Positions 23,796 to 32,049 of a stretch of DNA of 33,230 nt are shown here, in pieces. The notes beneath the pieces were generated by a model that was not told where the DNA came from, ran no database searches, and saw only the letters and a list, made by a program, of their open reading frames with translations. Each line of letters opens with the position of its first letter. Position 1 is the first letter of the stretch. The DNA is from Oscillospiraceae bacterium (lineage in GTDB: Bacteria > Bacillota > Clostridia > Oscillospirales > Oscillospiraceae), in NCBI GenBank assembly GCA_022797115.1, contig JAAWKB010000014.1, forward strand, positions 1-33,230. Reading direction: 5' to 3'. The position numbers and the translations under genes are program-made.

Positions 23796-24434
23796 ATGGC
23801 AAGACTTGACCGCGATTTTTTTCTACAGGATACGCTCACCGCGGCCCAGCAGCTGTTGGGCTGCTATCTGGTGCGTGTTGATGGGAATGAGACAATGGCC
23901 TGCCGGATCACAGAGACGGAGGCCTATGTGGGGGCTGTCGACAAAGCCTGCCATGCCTACGGCGGAAAGCGGACGCCCCGCACGCAGACCCTTTATGCCG
24001 GTCCAGGGACCGCATACGTCTACCTGATCTACGGGATGTACCACTGCCTAAATTTTGTTACCGGGCCGGAGGGGACAGCCTCAGCGGTGCTGGTGCGCGG
24101 CTGCACCCCAGTGTGGAATGTGGACGCCGTGGCGCGGCGGCGGTTTGGGGTCCCAGCGGACGGGATGTCGGCCTACCAGCGGAAAAATTTCATGAATGGG
24201 CCTGGAAAGCTCTGTAAAGGATTATCTATTGACAGCTCTTTAAACGCAATGCCGATTGACAATCCACAGCTGTATCTGCTGGATGAAGCGCCGGAGCTGT
24301 CGCTGCCAAAGCGGCCCGAAATACTCCCCTTCTCTACCGGGAAACGTATTGGCATCGACTATGCCGAGGAGGCAGTAGATTTCCCCTGGCGGTTTTGGAT
24401 TGAGGACGGAATAGGAGGGACAGCGGTATGTTGA
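23796..24434 (+). CDS. mpg: DNA-3-methyladenine glycosylase (AAG/MPG type)
   Basis: Excises alkylated purines to start base-excision repair; 212 aa. The AAG fold is clear: F-F-x-x-D-T-L at the start, L-L-G-C-Y-L-V, I-T-E-T-E-A-Y with the catalytic Glu, then H-A-Y-G-G-K-R-T-P-R, Y-A-G-P-G-T-A-Y-V-Y-L-I-Y-G-M-Y-H-C-L-N, and N-G-P-G-K-L-C. GAGGTGAGG precedes the ATG. It overlaps the HAD gene by 7 nt, so the two form a small operon. Confidence 0.95.
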   Translation: MARLDRDFFLQDTLTAAQQLLGCYLVRVDGNETMACRITETEAYVGAVDKACHAYGGKRTPRTQTLYAGPGTAYVYLIYGMYHCLNFVTGPEGTASAVLVRGCTPVWNVDAVARRRFGVPADGMSAYQRKNFMNGPGKLCKGLSIDSSLNAMPIDNPQLYLLDEAPELSLPKRPEILPFSTGKRIGIDYAEEAVDFPWRFWIEDGIGGTAVC

Positions 24435-25051
24435 TTTTTGATTTGGACGGTACGCTGATTGATTCCAATGGGGTCTGGCTGGAGGTGGACAAGACGTTCC
24501 TGGCCCGGCGGAATGCCCCCTACACCCAGGAATATTATGAGGGCGTGGCCCACTCCATCCTCCAGAACTGCGCAGTCTTCACCAAGGAATATCTCCGTCT
24601 GGAGGAATCCTGTGAGGAGATCATCGCAGAATGGATGGAGCTTGCCGAAGGCGCATACCACAACGTTCCCCTCAAGCCCCATGTCCGGGCCTACCTGGAC
24701 CGCTGCCGGGAGGCAGGCCACCGAATGGCGGTCTTCACAGCCTGCGTACCAGAGCACTGCCAGGCCGCGATGGCCCAACACCAGCTTGCCCCCTACTTTG
24801 AGCAGGTGATTTATGCGCAGGAGCTGGGGGTGGACAAAAAGTCCCCGGAAATTTTCCGGCGGGTGGCCGAGATGCTGGGGGTAAAGCCCCGGGAGTGCGT
24901 CCTCTTCGACGATTCCCTGGCCGCCTGCAAGGGTGCCAAGGCCGCCGGTATGACGGTCGTGGGCATCCGTGACAGCTTTTTTCGCGGGACAGAGGCCGAT
25001 ATGCGGGAGCTGTGTGACCGGTACATTGAAAGCTTTGGGGATTTGCTGTAG
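24428..25051 (+). CDS. HAD-family hydrolase (phosphoglycolate phosphatase-like)
   Basis: Haloacid dehalogenase-type phosphatase, 207 aa with a helical cap between motifs I and II. Motif I D-L-D-G-T-L-I-D, motif II F-T-A-C-V-P, motif III lysine in D-K-K-S-P-E-I-F, motif IV V-L-F-D-D-S-L-A-A. Motif spacing suits small phosphorylated metabolites. Cotranscribed with mpg by overlap; a link to clearing damaged nucleotides or sugars after repair is only inference. Confidence 0.9.
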   Translation: MLIFDLDGTLIDSNGVWLEVDKTFLARRNAPYTQEYYEGVAHSILQNCAVFTKEYLRLEESCEEIIAEWMELAEGAYHNVPLKPHVRAYLDRCREAGHRMAVFTACVPEHCQAAMAQHQLAPYFEQVIYAQELGVDKKSPEIFRRVAEMLGVKPRECVLFDDSLAACKGAKAAGMTVVGIRDSFFRGTEADMRELCDRYIESFGDLL

Positions 25052-25086
25052 AGGTACTGAGCCTTTCACTGGGTTTGTCACAATAA

Positions 25087-25120
25087 CAAACGCCGGTTGG
25101 AGAAATCCAACCGGCGTTTG
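25087..25120. terminator. Strong hairpin between convergent HAD and DsbA-like genes
   Basis: A perfect 15-bp stem, CAAACGCCGGTTGGA with its complement around a GAAA tetraloop. The U-run is inside the stem end (GTTTG) rather than after it. Placed between convergent stops, it very likely ends both transcripts. Confidence 0.75.
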
Positions 25121-25136
25121 CGTCATTCCGATCTTA

Positions 25137-25736
25137 TTAGACGTGGGCCAGCAGCCAGTCCTTGAGCTCCTGCACGGACTGCGCACCGCCCCCCAGGCGG
25201 TGCTCCCCAAGGAATGCGGTGGGAACTACATGTACCTTCAAATCCTGCTTCGCGTGGCGGACAGCCTCCTGCTCCTCAGCCTCCCAGCGCCCGCTTTTCA
25301 GCGCCTCCTGGAACGCATCCGCATCCAGCCCCGCCTCGGCGGCAAGGGATACCAGCTCCTGCAAGCTGCCGATATCCCGCTCCTCCTCAAAATAGGCGCG
25401 GAAAATCCGATGGCAATAGGCTTCTTCCAGCTTCTGTTCCCTGGCGAAATAGAGGCCCTGGAAAGCCAGGCGGGTATATGGGCGGGGCACCACGTTGGGC
25501 GGCAGGCACATGTTCAAGCCGACCTTTTGGCACAGCGGCTCCAGCTCCTCGGCATAGCGTGCCCGGCGTTCCGGGTCATTGTAGGTATCTACCTGCGGCT
25601 TCGGCGGCTCGGTCAGCTCAAAGGGGAGGTATTCAATCTCAACATCTAATTCAGGACGCAGCTGGTCAATCATGGCTTCCAGAACGTAGCAGTAGGGGCA
25701 GACAAAGTCTGACGCAATTTTCAATTGGATGGACAT
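25137..25736 (-). CDS. DsbA-family (FrnE-like) dithiol oxidoreductase
   Basis: Cytoplasmic thioredoxin-fold protein with an inserted helical domain, 199 aa. The redox motif C13-P-Y-C16 follows I-A-S-D-F-V, and the cis-proline loop is V-V-P-T-A-F. No signal peptide is present. The FrnE branch typically handles thiol stress or acts as a disulfide isomerase/chaperone. It lies downstream of the bcp peroxiredoxin in the same direction, 130 bp away, so a shared role in thiol/peroxide defence is likely. It may have its own transcript, because a stem-loop lies between them. Confidence 0.9.
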   Translation of the reverse strand: MSIQLKIASDFVCPYCYVLEAMIDQLRPELDVEIEYLPFELTEPPKPQVDTYNDPERRARYAEELEPLCQKVGLNMCLPPNVVPRPYTRLAFQGLYFAREQKLEEAYCHRIFRAYFEEERDIGSLQELVSLAAEAGLDADAFQEALKSGRWEAEEQEAVRHAKQDLKVHVVPTAFLGEHRLGGGAQSVQELKDWLLAHV

Positions 25737-25789
25737 AGACAGTTCCTCTCTTCTTTCTATCGGTTTGACGGTCTTGACAATATGTACAA

Positions 25790-25819
25790 CGCTGTCATTG
25801 GGTTTGCGTTCTGACAGCG
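25790..25819 (-). repeat. 8-bp inverted repeat between bcp and the DsbA-like gene
   Basis: CGCTGTCA and TGACAGCG pair around 14 nt, about 48 nt past the bcp stop; TTGTACA follows on the minus strand. It could be a weak terminator or an operator for the downstream gene. Confidence 0.4.
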
Positions 25820-25866
25820 GGCCCCCTTTTCCAGGGGAGATCCTTCAGCGGTGGGCCTTCCTCCGG

Positions 25867-26325
25867 TCAGCTGCGCAGATAGTCCAACACCTCTGCCGCG
25901 TTGGTATCCGGCTTGACCTTGGGCATAACCTTTTCGATCATGCCCTCCTCATTGATGATATATGTGCTGCGCACCACGCCCATACTCACTTTCCCATACA
26001 GCTTTTTCTCCTGCCAGACGCCGTAGGCCTGGATAGCCGACAGCTCCGGGTCAGAGAGCAGTATAAAAGGCAGGCCGTGCTTGTCCGCAAATTTCTGATG
26101 GGATGCGGATGAGTCCTTGCTTATGCCAATGACTGCTGCATCCAGGCTTTTGAATTCCGCATAGGCTGCTGCAAATGCACATGCCTGCCGGGTACAGCCG
26201 GGTGTGTTGTCTCTGGGGTAGAAGTAGAGCACCACCTTCTTCCCCGCAAAGTCCGACAGGGATACCGGATTCCCGTCCTTATCCGGCAAAGTGAAGTCTG
26301 GGGCTTTGGTTCCAGCCTCTAACAT
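25867..26325 (-). CDS. bcp: Thiol peroxidase Bcp (PrxQ-type peroxiredoxin)
   Basis: Reduces hydrogen and organic peroxides; 152 aa. The peroxidatic cysteine is C44 in T-P-G-C-T-R-Q-A-C and the resolving cysteine C49 lies five residues later, the PrxQ/Bcp arrangement. F-Y-P-R-D-N-T is the usual lead-in. GGAGG precedes the ATG at 26323-26325; an in-frame ATG at 26382 lies in the promoter and is rejected. Transcribed away from the HTH-desulfoferrodoxin regulator, with 270 bp between starts. Confidence 0.95.
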   Translation of the reverse strand: MLEAGTKAPDFTLPDKDGNPVSLSDFAGKKVVLYFYPRDNTPGCTRQACAFAAAYAEFKSLDAAVIGISKDSSASHQKFADKHGLPFILLSDPELSAIQAYGVWQEKKLYGKVSMGVVRSTYIINEEGMIEKVMPKVKPDTNAAEVLDYLRS

Positions 26326-26362
26326 GGTCAGGGGACCTCCTTTGGATTCATTTGGTTTTTTT

Positions 26363-26392
26363 AGTATATCATATCTCCCCATCCTTATTCAA
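26363..26392 (-). promoter_or_regulatory. Predicted promoter of bcp
   Basis: Minus strand TTGAAT (26387-26392), 18-nt spacer, TATACT (26363-26368). The -10 matches 5 of 6 and the -35 matches 4 of 6. It is about 38 bp before the bcp start. Confidence 0.6.
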
Positions 26393-26422
26393 GTATCCAT
26401 CCAAGGGAATTCACGCAGAAAG

Positions 26423-26441
26423 CTGCGCAGGCATTGCGCAG
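26423..26441. promoter_or_regulatory. Candidate operator in the bcp-regulator intergenic region
   Basis: CTGCGC and GCGCAG form a perfect 6-bp inverted repeat with 7 nt between. It lies 31 bp upstream of the bcp -35 and about 80 bp upstream of the regulator's predicted -35. A dyad of this size suits a dimeric XRE-type protein. Binding is inferred only from position. Confidence 0.35.
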
Positions 26442-26519
26442 ACGCTGGAAATATGGTATGCTGTGAGCGAGACATACAGCTGGGCCAGATGGAACCCCGT
26501 AAACTCTACGATTCGTGGA

Positions 26520-26548
26520 TTGTATTGCGGCAGTTTCCCGTGTATGAT
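26520..26548 (+). promoter_or_regulatory. Predicted promoter of the HTH regulator
   Basis: TTGTAT (26520-26525), 17-nt spacer, TATGAT (26543-26548). The -10 is good (5 of 6) and the -35 weak (3 of 6), which would suit a regulated promoter. Confidence 0.4.
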
Positions 26549-26595
26549 AGGCGCTGCGGGTAAAAAACCGTCATTCATATAAGGGAGGGAGCGGC

Positions 26596-27180
26596 ATGGA
26601 CTGTGGTAAGGTAGGCGCGCTGATTTCACGCCTGCGGAAGGAACGCGGGCTGACCCAGCGGCAGCTGGCAGAGCGTCTTCTCATCAGCGACAAGGCTGTG
26701 AGCAAATGGGAATGCGGCATGGGATGCCCGGATATATCCCTGCTGGCCCAGCTGGCTGACGAGCTGGATGTGGAGCTGGCGGCGCTGTTGTCCGGTCAGC
26801 TGCCCTCCGGCGCTACGCCAGGAGGAAGTATGAAAAAAGCAAAATATTATGTCTGCCCCACCTGTGGGGGCATCGCATTCTCCACCGGCGAGGCCGAGCT
26901 GAGCTGCTGCGGCAGAAAGCTCTCCCCGCTGTCCGCCCAGAAAGCGGAGGAAGATGCGCGTTTGACAGTAGAGCGGGTGGACGACGAGTGGTTTGTCACC
27001 TCCACCCATCCGATGGAAAAGGAGCACCACATCGCCTTTGTCGCCTTGGCCCAGGGCGACCGGCTCCAGCTGATCCGGCAGTATCCGGAATGGGATCTGC
27101 AGGTGCGCATCCCCGCCAGGAGCCACGGGACCCTCTTGTGGTACTGCACCCAGCACGGCCTCTTCTATCAGCTGCTATAG
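26596..27180 (+). CDS. XRE-family regulator fused to a desulfoferrodoxin-like region
   Basis: 194 aa in three parts. Residues 6-66 are an XRE/Cro helix-turn-helix (L-T-Q-R-Q-L-A-E-R-L, then A-V-S-K-W-E). Residues 83-110 match the desulforedoxin Fe(Cys)4 site: Y-V-C87-P-T-C90-G and S-C104-C105-G. Residues 118-194 align with the superoxide reductase domain of desulfoferrodoxin: H138-P-M-E-K-E-H144 and C184-T-Q-H187-G-L keep two His, the Cys and the last His of the Fe(His)4Cys centre. The segment that should read E-K-H (catalytic Lys, first His ligand) reads E-D-A. So it probably senses superoxide, oxygen or iron through an Fe site rather than reducing superoxide. GGGAGGGAG precedes the ATG. Divergent from bcp, its likely target. 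Confidence 0.87.
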   Translation: MDCGKVGALISRLRKERGLTQRQLAERLLISDKAVSKWECGMGCPDISLLAQLADELDVELAALLSGQLPSGATPGGSMKKAKYYVCPTCGGIAFSTGEAELSCCGRKLSPLSAQKAEEDARLTVERVDDEWFVTSTHPMEKEHHIAFVALAQGDRLQLIRQYPEWDLQVRIPARSHGTLLWYCTQHGLFYQLL

Positions 27181-27232
27181 CGTGAGTGCGCCGGCATCCT
27201 TTTATGAAAGCCTGTAAGGAGGGCGTTTATCC

Positions 27233-28234
27233 ATGAAAATCCTAGCCTTTGAATCCTCCTGCGACGAGACCGCCGTCGCGGTAGTCCGGGATGGACGGCA
27301 TGTCCTCAGCGACGCCATCCTGTCCCAGGCGGACATGCACGCCATCTATGGCGGCGTCGTTCCGGAGATTGCCTCCCGGAAACATATAGAGGCTATTGCC
27401 GGTTTGACAGACAAGGCCCTGGCCGATGCCGGAATTTCCAAGGGGGAGATTGACGCTGTGGCCGTCACCTACGGTCCTGGCCTGATTGGCGCACTGCTGG
27501 TGGGGGTAAACTTCGCCAAGGCCGCGGCCTATGCGCTGGACAGGCCCTTGATCCCGGTTCACCATCTCCGGGGGCACATTGCCGCCAATTATATCGCTTT
27601 CCCGGAGCTGGAGCCTCCGTTCCTGGCGTTGTGCATCTCCGGGGGCAACTCCATGCTTGTCGATGTGCGGGGGTATACGGACATGTCCATCCTGGGGGCC
27701 ACCCGGGACGACGCCGCCGGGGAGTGCTTTGACAAAATCGCCCGGGTACTGGGTCTCCCCTACCCCGGCGGCCTGCCCATGCAGGAGCTGGCCGAGGGCG
27801 GCGACAGCACAAAATATCCTCTGCCGCGGGCGAAGGTGGCGGGAAATGACCTGGATATGTCCTTCTCCGGCCTGAAAACAGCGGCAGTCAATCTGATCCA
27901 CAACGCCCAGCAGAAGGGGGAACCGCTGGACCGCGCCAGCCTGGCGGCATCGGTAGCGGCGGCAATCAGCGACGAGCTGGTCCCACGCGCGATGGAGGCA
28001 GCCCGGCGGTGCGGCCATCACACCTTGGTTGCTGCTGGCGGTGTAGCCGCCAACAAGCGCATCCGGGGTGATCTGGAGCGGGCCTGCCGGGAACAGGGGC
28101 TCCGTTTGTATCTGCCGCCCCTGCGGCTGTGCGGTGACAACGGGGCCATGATCGGCAGCCAGGCCTACTACGAGTACTTGGCAGGAGCGCGGGCGGACAT
28201 GAGCCTGAACGCCTATGCAAATTTGGAGATTTGA
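27233..28234 (+). CDS. tsaD: tRNA N6-threonylcarbamoyladenosine transferase TsaD
   Basis: Transfers the threonylcarbamoyl group to A37 of ANN-decoding tRNAs, together with TsaB and TsaE (not in this window). Kae1/Qri7 fold, 333 aa. It opens I-L-A-F-E-S-S-C-D-E-T. The metal site H111-L-R-G-H115 is intact, as are G-P-G-L-I-G, S-G-G-N and the C-terminal G-D-N-G-A-M-I-G with the third metal ligand Asp. AAGGAGG lies 9-10 nt before the ATG. Starts 52 nt after the HTH gene; the two could share a transcript, as I see no terminator between them. Confidence 0.97.
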   Translation: MKILAFESSCDETAVAVVRDGRHVLSDAILSQADMHAIYGGVVPEIASRKHIEAIAGLTDKALADAGISKGEIDAVAVTYGPGLIGALLVGVNFAKAAAYALDRPLIPVHHLRGHIAANYIAFPELEPPFLALCISGGNSMLVDVRGYTDMSILGATRDDAAGECFDKIARVLGLPYPGGLPMQELAEGGDSTKYPLPRAKVAGNDLDMSFSGLKTAAVNLIHNAQQKGEPLDRASLAASVAAAISDELVPRAMEAARRCGHHTLVAAGGVAANKRIRGDLERACREQGLRLYLPPLRLCGDNGAMIGSQAYYEYLAGARADMSLNAYANLEI

Positions 28235-28248
28235 CGGGAGGAACTGCG

Positions 28249-28623
28249 ATGATCGACTTTGAAAACGCGGAATACCTGAAGCTTCGGCCTGTGAAGGAGG
28301 ACGCCTTTGACGCGCTCATCCGCCCGATGTTCGTGGACGGCGAGGAGGTGATCCAGTGCTTCCAGACGGTGCGCGACGGCGTGGTATTTACCAACAAGCG
28401 CATTTTCGCCATCAACATCCAGGGCTTGACTGGGAAGAAGAAGGATTTCACCATCCTGCCCTACAGCCGGGTACAGGCTTTCTCTGTGGAGACTTCCGGT
28501 GTACTGGATCTCGACAGTGAGCTGGATCTCTGGTACAGCGGCCTGGGGCGTATCCGGTTTGAGTTCGTCTCCAATGCCAACGTGGCTATGATCTGCCGGA
28601 CCATCTCGGAACGGGTCCTGTAG
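28249..28623 (+). CDS. Bacterial PH-domain protein
   Basis: A single bacterial pleckstrin-homology-like domain (YvbH/bPH type), 124 aa. Typical features: V-R-D-G-V-V-F-T-N-K-R-I-F near the middle, P-Y-S-R-V-Q-A-F-S-V-E-T, then E-L-D-L-W and a C-terminal helix (A-M-I-C-R-T-I-S-E). The start at 28249 is set by GGGAGGAA 5 nt upstream; an upstream ATG at 28231 overlaps tsaD and lacks a site. Function is unknown. Cotranscribed with tsaD, 14 nt apart. Confidence 0.88.
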   Translation: MIDFENAEYLKLRPVKEDAFDALIRPMFVDGEEVIQCFQTVRDGVVFTNKRIFAINIQGLTGKKKDFTILPYSRVQAFSVETSGVLDLDSELDLWYSGLGRIRFEFVSNANVAMICRTISERVL

Positions 28624-28633
28624 GGAAACGAAG

Positions 28634-28670
28634 AGCGCGATGCGGATTGACCGCATCGCGCTGCTTTTTT
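28634..28670 (+). terminator. Intrinsic terminator after the tsaD-PH unit
   Basis: AGCGCGATGCGG and CCGCATCGCGCT form a perfect 12-bp stem around ATTGA, followed by GC and six T. It starts 11 nt past the PH-gene stop. On the minus strand it could also slow transcripts leaving argD. Confidence 0.93.
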
Positions 28671-28698
28671 ATGTACTCGATTTCCAGGCGGGCCGCTT

Positions 28699-29880
28699 CT
28701 AAGCGCCCATGACCTCTTTCATCACAGCAAGGCCCTTGTCGATCTCCTCCCGGGTGATGACCAGCGGCGGCAGCAGGCGCAGGGTATCCGCACCGGCGAT
28801 CAGGCACAGCAGGCCCTTATCCATCAACCGATCCTTCAGCTCCTTATGGGTCATCCCCTGGATACCCACCCCGATCATCAGGCCCATGCCCCGGATGCCG
28901 GAGACATAGGGGCTGTTCAGCGCGGCAATGCCGCTGCGCAGGTACTCCCCCTTCTCCTGCACCTCCCGCAGGAAATCCGGCGTCAGGGCGTCCAGCACCA
29001 CATTGGCCGCGGCCGCGGCCATGGGGTTGCCGCCAAAGGTGCTGCCGTGATCCCCGGCCCGCAGCACGTTCCGGCATTTCTCGCTGGTCATGAACCCGCC
29101 GAAGGGCAGTCCGCCGGCAATACCCTTGGCAAAGGTGAGCACATCGGGCTGGATGCCGAACTGCTGGTAGGCAAACATTGTCCCCGTCCGGCCCACGCCG
29201 GTCTGTACCTCGTCAACCAGGAGCAGCCAGTCCCGCTCCGCACACAGCTTCGCCACAGACTGGACGTAGTCCTGCTGGAGGGGGTTGACGCCGCCCTCCC
29301 CCTGGACCAGCTCCATCATCACTGCGCACACGTCGTCCCCCGCAACGGCCAGGAGGCTGTCCATGTCGTTGGCCACCGCATAGCGGAACCCCTCGGTAAA
29401 GGGGAAGAAATAGTCGTGGAAATGATCCTGGCCCGTAGCCTTCAGGGTGGTGATCGTGCGGCCATGGAAGGAGTTTTTCAGCGTGATAATCGTAGCCCGG
29501 CCCTGGCCGTACTTCTCATAGGAGTACTTCCGGGCGGTCTTAATCATGCCCTCGTTGGCCTCCGCACCGGAGTTCCCGAAAAACGCCGCCGCCATGCCAG
29601 CCGCCGGGACCAGCCGGGAGGCCAGCTTGGCGTAGGGCTCGGTATAGAAGAGGTTGGAGATGTGCCCCACCTTCATTGCCTGGTCGTAAATAGCCTTGGC
29701 CCACGCCTCGTTGGCGTAGCCAAGGGAACACACGCCGATGCCGGAGGTGAAGTCAATATACATCTTTCCCTCAGTGTCGTACAGTGTCGCGCCACAGCCG
29801 TGGTCGATGGCCACCTGGTTGCGGCCATAGGTCTGGAGGACATAGCCCTCGTCCAGCGCCTTGATTTCAGAGAAATTCAT
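28699..29880 (-). CDS. argD: Acetylornithine aminotransferase
   Basis: PLP enzyme for the fourth step of arginine synthesis, N-acetylglutamate semialdehyde to N-acetylornithine; 393 aa. G-N-S-G-A-E-A-N-E and D-E-V-Q-T-G-V-G-R-T-G are class III aminotransferase motifs. The PLP lysine is in L-T-F-A-K-G-I-A-G-G-L-P-F-G. Last gene of the arg operon visible here; starts 22 nt after argB. Confidence 0.96.
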   Translation of the reverse strand: MNFSEIKALDEGYVLQTYGRNQVAIDHGCGATLYDTEGKMYIDFTSGIGVCSLGYANEAWAKAIYDQAMKVGHISNLFYTEPYAKLASRLVPAAGMAAAFFGNSGAEANEGMIKTARKYSYEKYGQGRATIITLKNSFHGRTITTLKATGQDHFHDYFFPFTEGFRYAVANDMDSLLAVAGDDVCAVMMELVQGEGGVNPLQQDYVQSVAKLCAERDWLLLVDEVQTGVGRTGTMFAYQQFGIQPDVLTFAKGIAGGLPFGGFMTSEKCRNVLRAGDHGSTFGGNPMAAAAANVVLDALTPDFLREVQEKGEYLRSGIAALNSPYVSGIRGMGLMIGVGIQGMTHKELKDRLMDKGLLCLIAGADTLRLLPPLVITREEIDKGLAVMKEVMGA

Positions 29881-29902
29881 AGCAGCAGGCTCCTTTATTA
29901 TT

Positions 29903-30766
29903 TTACCAGATCATCGTCCCAATCCCGGCGTGGGACAGCACCTCAATGAGGATCGAATGGGGGATTCGGCCGTCCAGAATATGGGTACGGCGCACACCGT
30001 TCTCCACTGCGTCCACGCAGCAGGCCACCTTGGGGATCATGCCGCCAGAGATGATCCCCTGCTCCACAAGCCCCGGCACCTCCTGGATTCTGACCTGGGA
30101 GATGAGGGTATTTTCATCGTTTTTATCCCGGAGCAGGCCGCGGATATCTGTGAGCAGGATCAGCTTCTCCGCCCCCACTGCCACAGCAATTTTGGCGGCA
30201 GCGGTGTCGGCGTTGACATTATAGCTGGTCTCTGCGTCCGTCCCCTGAGCCACGGTGGAAATCACAGGGATGAAATCATCGTGGATGGCGTCCAGGATGA
30301 CCTTGGGCTCCACCTTCGTCACATCCCCCACCAGGCCATAGTCCACGCCGTCCTCCTGCCGCCGGACGGCCTGGAGCATCCCGCCGTCCAGGCCGCACAG
30401 GCCGACCGCACTGCCGCCGGCGCGGTTCAGCGTGGCTACCAGACCCTTGTTCACCTTGCCGCACAGGACCATCTGGACAATCTCCATGGTCTCCTGGTCG
30501 GTGTAGCGCAGGCCGTTGACAAAACGGCTCTCCTTGCCGGTCTTTTTCAGCAGCTCATTGATCTCCGGCCCACCGCCGTGGACCACCACCACATGGATGC
30601 CCACCAGCCGCAGCAGGATGATATCATTGATGACTGCCTTGCGCAGCTCGTCGGAAATCATGGCGTTGCCGCCATATTTGATGACAATCGTTTTCCCATA
30701 GTAACGCTGGATATAGGGCAGGGCCTCCACCAGTACCTGCGCCCGGTCGCTGTGCGTCAGTTCCAT
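29903..30766 (-). CDS. argB: Acetylglutamate kinase, probably arginine-sensitive
   Basis: Phosphorylates N-acetylglutamate; 287 aa, amino-acid kinase fold. I-K-Y-G-G-N-A-M and V-V-H-G-G-G-P-E-I hold the ATP and substrate loops; N-V-N-A-D-T-A-A-A is the usual C-terminal motif. Before the fold there is an N-terminal helix (R-A-Q-V-L-V-E-A-L-P-Y-I-Q) that E. coli ArgB lacks and that hexameric, arginine-inhibited enzymes use for inhibition. With argJ present this would be the controlled step. Confidence 0.96.
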   Translation of the reverse strand: MELTHSDRAQVLVEALPYIQRYYGKTIVIKYGGNAMISDELRKAVINDIILLRLVGIHVVVVHGGGPEINELLKKTGKESRFVNGLRYTDQETMEIVQMVLCGKVNKGLVATLNRAGGSAVGLCGLDGGMLQAVRRQEDGVDYGLVGDVTKVEPKVILDAIHDDFIPVISTVAQGTDAETSYNVNADTAAAKIAVAVGAEKLILLTDIRGLLRDKNDENTLISQVRIQEVPGLVEQGIISGGMIPKVACCVDAVENGVRRTHILDGRIPHSILIEVLSHAGIGTMIW

Positions 30767-30804
30767 ACAGGCAGGTCTCCTTCCGGATTCTTTCTCTGGG
30801 GAAC

Positions 30805-32031
30805 TTATGTCCGGTAGTCCCCGTTAATTTTAATATAGTCGTAGGTGATGTCACAGCCCCAGCAGGTGCAGGAGCCGTCCCCCTCGCCCATGGCAATCTC
30901 AATGGCAATCTCGTCCTCAGTGAGGATTTTCTTTGCCAGCGCCTCGTCAAAGTCCAGCCCCCTCCCCTTCTCGCAGACCAGGATGGTCCCGGCGGTGGAT
31001 GCGAAACGCACGTCCACCTGCTCCGGGTCAAACTGCTCGCCGGAGTAGCCCATGGCGCACAGCACACGGCCCCAGTTGGCATCACAGCCAAAGATCGCTG
31101 CCTTGGTCAGCGTGGAAGAAATGACCGACTTCGAGATGGTCTCCGCCTGGGCCTCGTCCCGCGCACCGGAGACGGCGCAGGTAATGAGGTGCTTTGCCCC
31201 CTCGCCGTCCTTTGCCATCTTCCGCGCCAGCAGGATACAGATCTCCTCCAGAGCCTGGACAAAGGCGGCGTAATCCTCGCCCTTCCCCGTGATCTCTTTG
31301 TTGCCCGCCAGGCCGTTGGCCAGGACGCAGCAGGTGTCATTGGTGGAGGTGTCACCGTCCACGCTGATACGGTTGAAGCTGACCCGGACCACCTCGTGGA
31401 GGGCCGCACGGAGCATCTCGGGGGAAATGGCACAGTCGGTGGTAAGGAAACAGAGCATGGTGCCCATATTGGGATGGATCATGCCGCTGCCCTTGGCGAT
31501 ACCGCCGATGGACACAGCCTTCCCGCCGATTTCCGTCCTGACAGCAACCTCTTTCTTCACCGTATCCGTAGTCATGATGGCGTGGGCCGCCCCGTCGCTG
31601 GCCTCATCACTGCGGGCCAGGAGGCCGTCCAGCTCCGGTACGCCCGCCTCGATCACGTCCACCTTCAGCGTCTGGCCGATGACGCCGGTGGAGGCCACCA
31701 GCACCTCCTCCGGCCCACAGCCAATCGCCTTGGCCGCCGCAGCGCACATGCGCCGGGCGTTCTCCTCCCCCCGGGGGGCGCAGGCGTTGGCATTGCCGCT
31801 GTTGGCAATCACCGCCCGCGCCCGGCCATCCGCCAGATGCTCCATGGTAACGCGCACCGGGGCCGCCTTCACCACGTTCTTGGTAAACATGCCCGCCGCA
31901 GCACAGGGGACATCGGAGACGATCAGCGCCACATCCTTTTTATTGACATTGTGGGTCTTGACCCCCACATGGAGCCCCGCTGCCCGGAACCCCTGGGCGG
32001 CGCAGATGCCGCCCGCAATCATAGTACCCAT
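30805..32031 (-). CDS. argJ: Ornithine acetyltransferase / N-acetylglutamate synthase
   Basis: ArgJ moves the acetyl group from N-acetylornithine to glutamate and so recycles it; bifunctional members also use acetyl-CoA. 408 aa, a precursor that cleaves itself. The cleavage and nucleophile segment is K-G-S-G-M-I-H-P-N-M-G-T-M-L-C-F-L-T; the Thr after M-G becomes the new N-terminus. The family usually has Ala where this Gly is. S-T-G-V-I-G and D-G-D-T-S-T-N-D are conserved. Starts 18 nt after argC. Confidence 0.96.
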   Translation of the reverse strand: MGTMIAGGICAAQGFRAAGLHVGVKTHNVNKKDVALIVSDVPCAAAGMFTKNVVKAAPVRVTMEHLADGRARAVIANSGNANACAPRGEENARRMCAAAAKAIGCGPEEVLVASTGVIGQTLKVDVIEAGVPELDGLLARSDEASDGAAHAIMTTDTVKKEVAVRTEIGGKAVSIGGIAKGSGMIHPNMGTMLCFLTTDCAISPEMLRAALHEVVRVSFNRISVDGDTSTNDTCCVLANGLAGNKEITGKGEDYAAFVQALEEICILLARKMAKDGEGAKHLITCAVSGARDEAQAETISKSVISSTLTKAAIFGCDANWGRVLCAMGYSGEQFDPEQVDVRFASTAGTILVCEKGRGLDFDEALAKKILTEDEIAIEIAMGEGDGSCTCWGCDITYDYIKINGDYRT

Positions 32032-32049
32032 TTTGTTTCCATACCTTTC

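Noticed and set aside
27242-28021. 259-codon minus-strand frame opposite tsaD
   Set aside because: Shadow of tsaD, whose active-site residues are all in the plus frame; no independent signal.
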